Shown here piece by piece: positions 7,206 to 9,585 of a stretch of 9,585 nt of DNA. Under the pieces are notes generated by a model, which was given only the letters and a program-made list of their open reading frames with translations, had not been told where the DNA came from and ran no database searches. Within the stretch, counting starts at the first letter, position 1. Every line of letters begins with the position of its first letter. This DNA comes from Candidatus Thorarchaeota archaeon. GTDB lineage: Archaea; Asgardarchaeota; Thorarchaeia; Thorarchaeales; Thorarchaeaceae. The position numbers and the translations under genes are program-made. The stretch spans positions 1 through 9,585 of the forward strand of contig DAOWNS010000052.1 of the NCBI GenBank assembly GCA_030642465.1, written 5' to 3'.

Positions 7206-9353
7206 CTACGTTGAGAGTATTATCTTCTGTTTGTAATCGGGCATCATAATCCCTCTCGGAACCTTCTTCGACGGGGTATGAACCATGACCTTCTTGCCGC
7301 TACAAGACTTGACCCATTGCTGCAGATTGGATGCAGACGAGTGTGCACTTATTCGCGCGTATTCAACGCTGCATTTGTGGGGTTCGAAGCCATTTAGAAG
7401 GTTCCACCCAGGAGTCCTAGGTGCCAAGTAGCCACATAGTATGATTGCGGCTTCAGGATTCCTTCTATGTTCCTTGAAGTGATACCTCGCTAATCCACCA
7501 CTCATCATTCCGCCGCCTGCAACAAGGACATCATCTTTCTCCAACGCTACTTTGTTTTTCTTCATTCCCTGCCAGTGACCCTTGACGCCCACCAGCTTGG
7601 TTATTCTTTCAGCGAGCCCTGCAACAATGACGTTCTTGGTCTTGGTTACCCCTAATGATTCCAAGATCATGAGCATCTCTTGGGAACGCCCCACTGCGAA
7701 GGTTGGAATGATGACCGGGCCATGGCTATCGATTATCTCGGCAACTTGCGCTGTTACTTTTTCTCTGTTGAAATCTTCCCTGCCCCAATACGTGCCGTCG
7801 AAGATGGTGACGTCACTATCGGTTGGAAGATTAGCTCCAGGAAAGAGAACTGACTGGTCTGTGTTGAAGTCGCCAGTATATAGAATCTTGACACCCTCGA
7901 TATCAACGAGGAAGCTCACACTTCCAGGTATATGGTTTGCATCTATGGGCGTGACAACAATTCCGGGGCCCACCTCACTGCTCTTTCCGACTTCTAAACG
8001 TACGTGATTCTCAGACACCTTGTCTATGTTTCTTTGTCGGAATTTGGAGATACTGTCCCATCGGTCCTTTCTTCTTGGGAGCTGCGGCGTACCTACCTTG
8101 AGCGCATCTTCAAGAAGTGATAGAGCGATTGCTCCGGTCACATCGGTGGAACACCACTTTCCATCGTAATTGTCATAGAGAACTGGCAGCCCTCCAACGT
8201 GGTCCAGATGAGCATGACTGATCAAGACAGTATCAATCATCTCCAGTTCCGGTACCCACTCAGGTATACGCTGGTTTGCTACAGATAATCCATAATCCAG
8301 CAAGATACCTCCAGTGTCTGTCTTTAGCAAAATGCCACTTCGACCAATACGCGGCCCTCCGAGGAAGATTATCTCCACAGTCTTGGTTTTGGTCGAGTAT
8401 GCGACTGATGGCAGAAGATTCACGCGAAGCTTCTGTGGAATCATCTCAAAGACAACTGGGTCCACCGCTTCCGCAGGTGGTGGAGTGCTTAGTTTCTGCA
8501 GTTTGACTGGAAACACAGATTTTCTATCGCTTCCGAATCTTGCCTTCTTGAACACTGACTTCACAGCGCTGCAGGCTTCTGCGATGCTTGCGTCTTCCTT
8601 GACACTGTCCTGAGCAAGCTTATACATCCGATTCTGGTATAGCCGCAGCAATTTTGCTGACATTAAATCTGGAAGCCAATCCTTGGTTGCATTTCGTACA
8701 TCCAGGTATGATCTTCCTTCCATTGCTTCCTCTAGGTATTGAGGATGTCTTCGTATAGAGTCAACAAATCGGAAATCTGGTTCAGCAACCACGCTCTGAA
8801 TATCTTCTCCGAAAGCAGCACATACTTCAACTAGCAGAATGTGATTGCATGTTGACGCGCCCAAGTACTGTATCCAATGCCTGAATTCATCAAGAAGATC
8901 GCGGCCCCTCAAGTTCTTACTGAGTCCATAGAAGATAATGGCTTTTCTCAACCATCTCTCGATGGAAGCATGGTCTCGAATCCTAGATAGGGAGTATCTG
9001 TAGAAGTATCTGAAGTCTTCTTCATTGTACGTTCCCAAGATGAAGCCGTACAGACACAAAGTGGCGCTTTCCAAATAGTTTGCGACTGAGATTTCAGGCG
9101 AAGCATCCCTGAATACATCCCTCAACCTGTCTGCGATAGTCTGCGCAGTTGATGTTGTTTGATTTTGCTCGCCCGATGCCTTGAGAATGGCGAATGCCAG
9201 TAATTCTCTTGGTTCACCGAATGGGCCTTCTCCTTTGCGTATCGACTTGCCCTTGAGAGCAGTTTCCGCGTCCGCGGCTGCCTGTTTGAACTGGCTCCTT
9301 ATGATTGGAACATCAGTCTTCGGAATTTTCTGCTTGTCAACTCCCATGAGCAT
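7206..9353 (-). CDS. Beta-CASP metallo-beta-lactamase nuclease with long novel N-terminal region
   Basis: Predicted zinc-dependent ribonuclease of the CPSF73/RNase J superfamily. Numbered from the ATG at 9353 (715 residues): residues 1 to about 310 are mostly helical with no fold I recognise; the metallo-beta-lactamase core begins near 326 (VEIIFLGG). It carries HAHLDHVGG (380-388), motif 3 histidine in NHIPGS (His474) and motif 4 in YTGDFN (Asp495). The beta-CASP part has motif A FDGTYW (Asp519), PTFAVGRSQE (550-559), motif B ISAHSS (His671) and motif C VHTPS (His692), so all expected metal and catalytic positions are occupied. Archaeal aCPSF1 has N-terminal KH domains; no GxxG KH motif is evident here, and the protein is longer than aCPSF2 or archaeal RNase J. 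GTG at 9356 and ATG at 9347 are alternative starts. It stands alone, divergent from the gene at 9501. RNA rather than DNA as substrate is inference. Confidence 0.9.
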   Translation of the reverse strand: MLMGVDKQKIPKTDVPIIRSQFKQAAADAETALKGKSIRKGEGPFGEPRELLAFAILKASGEQNQTTSTAQTIADRLRDVFRDASPEISVANYLESATLCLYGFILGTYNEEDFRYFYRYSLSRIRDHASIERWLRKAIIFYGLSKNLRGRDLLDEFRHWIQYLGASTCNHILLVEVCAAFGEDIQSVVAEPDFRFVDSIRRHPQYLEEAMEGRSYLDVRNATKDWLPDLMSAKLLRLYQNRMYKLAQDSVKEDASIAEACSAVKSVFKKARFGSDRKSVFPVKLQKLSTPPPAEAVDPVVFEMIPQKLRVNLLPSVAYSTKTKTVEIIFLGGPRIGRSGILLKTDTGGILLDYGLSVANQRIPEWVPELEMIDTVLISHAHLDHVGGLPVLYDNYDGKWCSTDVTGAIALSLLEDALKVGTPQLPRRKDRWDSISKFRQRNIDKVSENHVRLEVGKSSEVGPGIVVTPIDANHIPGSVSFLVDIEGVKILYTGDFNTDQSVLFPGANLPTDSDVTIFDGTYWGREDFNREKVTAQVAEIIDSHGPVIIPTFAVGRSQEMLMILESLGVTKTKNVIVAGLAERITKLVGVKGHWQGMKKNKVALEKDDVLVAGGGMMSGGLARYHFKEHRRNPEAAIILCGYLAPRTPGWNLLNGFEPHKCSVEYARISAHSSASNLQQWVKSCSGKKVMVHTPSKKVPRGIMMPDYKQKIILST

Positions 9354-9390
9354 CACTTTGACTACGCGTGGTTCTGCAAGAGCGGTGCAC

Positions 9391-9398
9391 TATTATAT
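9391..9398 (-). promoter_or_regulatory. Candidate TATA box for the beta-CASP nuclease gene
   Basis: On the minus strand this reads ATATAATA, close to an archaeal TATA element. A transcription start about 25 bases downstream would fall near 9368-9370, giving a leader of roughly 15 bases before the ATG at 9353. No Shine-Dalgarno sequence lies in that leader, consistent with initiation on a short leader. Confidence 0.45.
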
Positions 9399-9419
9399 CT
9401 CTTAATTCTCAGTGCGAGA

Positions 9420-9465
9420 AGGTTGTTGCACTTAAATCAACCTGACGTTCAGGAGCACTTGCTCC
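9420..9465. promoter_or_regulatory. Cluster of overlapping short dyads in the divergent intergenic region
   Basis: Three perfect inverted repeats lie within 46 bases: AGGTTG...CAACCT (9420-9425 and 9438-9443), CCTGA-CGT-TCAGG (9441-9453) and GGAGC-ACTT-GCTCC (9452-9465), the last followed by TTTT at 9467-9470. Neighbouring dyads share bases, so they could be operator half-sites or alternative hairpins. They lie between the nuclease promoter and the gene starting at 9501. Each is short, so function is uncertain. Confidence 0.3.
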
Positions 9466-9500
9466 ATTTTGCCGGTTAAGATTGGGTTAAAATCTAACAA

Positions 9501-9585
9501 ATGGCTTCGCAGTGGTGGTGTTCATTCTTGGAAGGCGAATTAGTCGACCTGCAGAAACGGATTCTGGAGCTAAAGAAGAAACGAA
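9501..9585 (+). CDS. Start of an unidentified gene, 3' end outside window
   Basis: An ATG at 9501, preceded directly by an in-frame stop at 9495, opens a frame that runs to the right edge (28 codons visible). The peptide begins MASQWWCSFLEGELVDLQ and continues into a Lys/Glu/Leu-rich stretch that looks like an amphipathic helix or coiled coil. No ribosome-binding site is obvious, so it may have a short or absent leader. It is divergent from the nuclease gene. Too little is visible to assign a function. Confidence 0.55.
   Translation, partial: MASQWWCSFLEGELVDLQKRILELKKKR

Noticed and set aside
7582..8007. 141-codon plus-strand open frame inside the beta-CASP nuclease gene
   Set aside because: It lies antisense within the metallo-beta-lactamase and beta-CASP coding region, whose motifs are intact on the minus strand, and its peptide shows no recognisable domain.
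9452..9470. Hairpin GGAGC-ACTT-GCTCC followed by TTTT as an intrinsic terminator
   Set aside because: No plus-strand gene ends upstream of it; it lies in a divergent promoter region, so it was kept only as part of the dyad cluster.
1..9585. CRISPR array, tRNA or rRNA genes, insertion sequence or transposase
   Set aside because: No regularly spaced repeats, cloverleaf or rRNA-like sequence, transposase motifs or terminal inverted repeats were seen; almost all of the window is accounted for by protein-coding genes.

Overview
The window most likely comes from an Asgard-type archaeon. The main evidence is a pair of large proteins in which eukaryote-like longin-type domains are fused to an Arf/Ras-superfamily GTPase domain. 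A long beta-CASP metallo-beta-lactamase nuclease and TATA-box-like elements upstream of some genes fit an archaeal host. This placement is inferred from domain content; no rRNA or other marker gene is present.

Layout. (1) Positions 1-3384, plus strand: two DNA methyltransferases of different chemistry lie in tandem. The first is an adenine-N6 enzyme (DPACGPGAF and NPPY motifs) whose frame is open to the left edge, so its true start is probably outside the window. The second is a cytosine-5 enzyme with circularly permuted motifs: IX and X come first, followed by I, IV, VI and VIII. No restriction endonuclease is recognisable in the window. (2) Positions 3465-7183, plus strand: two paralogous genes share one architecture, longin-like / GTPase-fold / longin-like / two winged-helix-like repeats. 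The downstream copy has intact Arf-type nucleotide-binding motifs. The upstream copy keeps the fold pattern but has lost all of them, so it looks like a pseudo-GTPase partner. (3) Positions 7206-9353, minus strand and convergent with the GTPase gene: a beta-CASP nuclease with a roughly 310-residue N-terminal region that I cannot assign. (4) Positions 9354-9500: a divergent intergenic region with a TATA-like box for the nuclease gene and a cluster of short dyads. (5) Position 9501 to the right edge: the beginning of another plus-strand gene.

How the genes may work together. The two methyltransferases look like a modification module, perhaps marking the two strands of one asymmetric site. The GTPase and pseudo-GTPase are the most interesting part: matched architecture, adjacency and one dead nucleotide site suggest an obligate heterodimer in which one half switches and the other scaffolds or regulates. 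The nuclease is probably an independent RNA-processing or RNA-decay gene.
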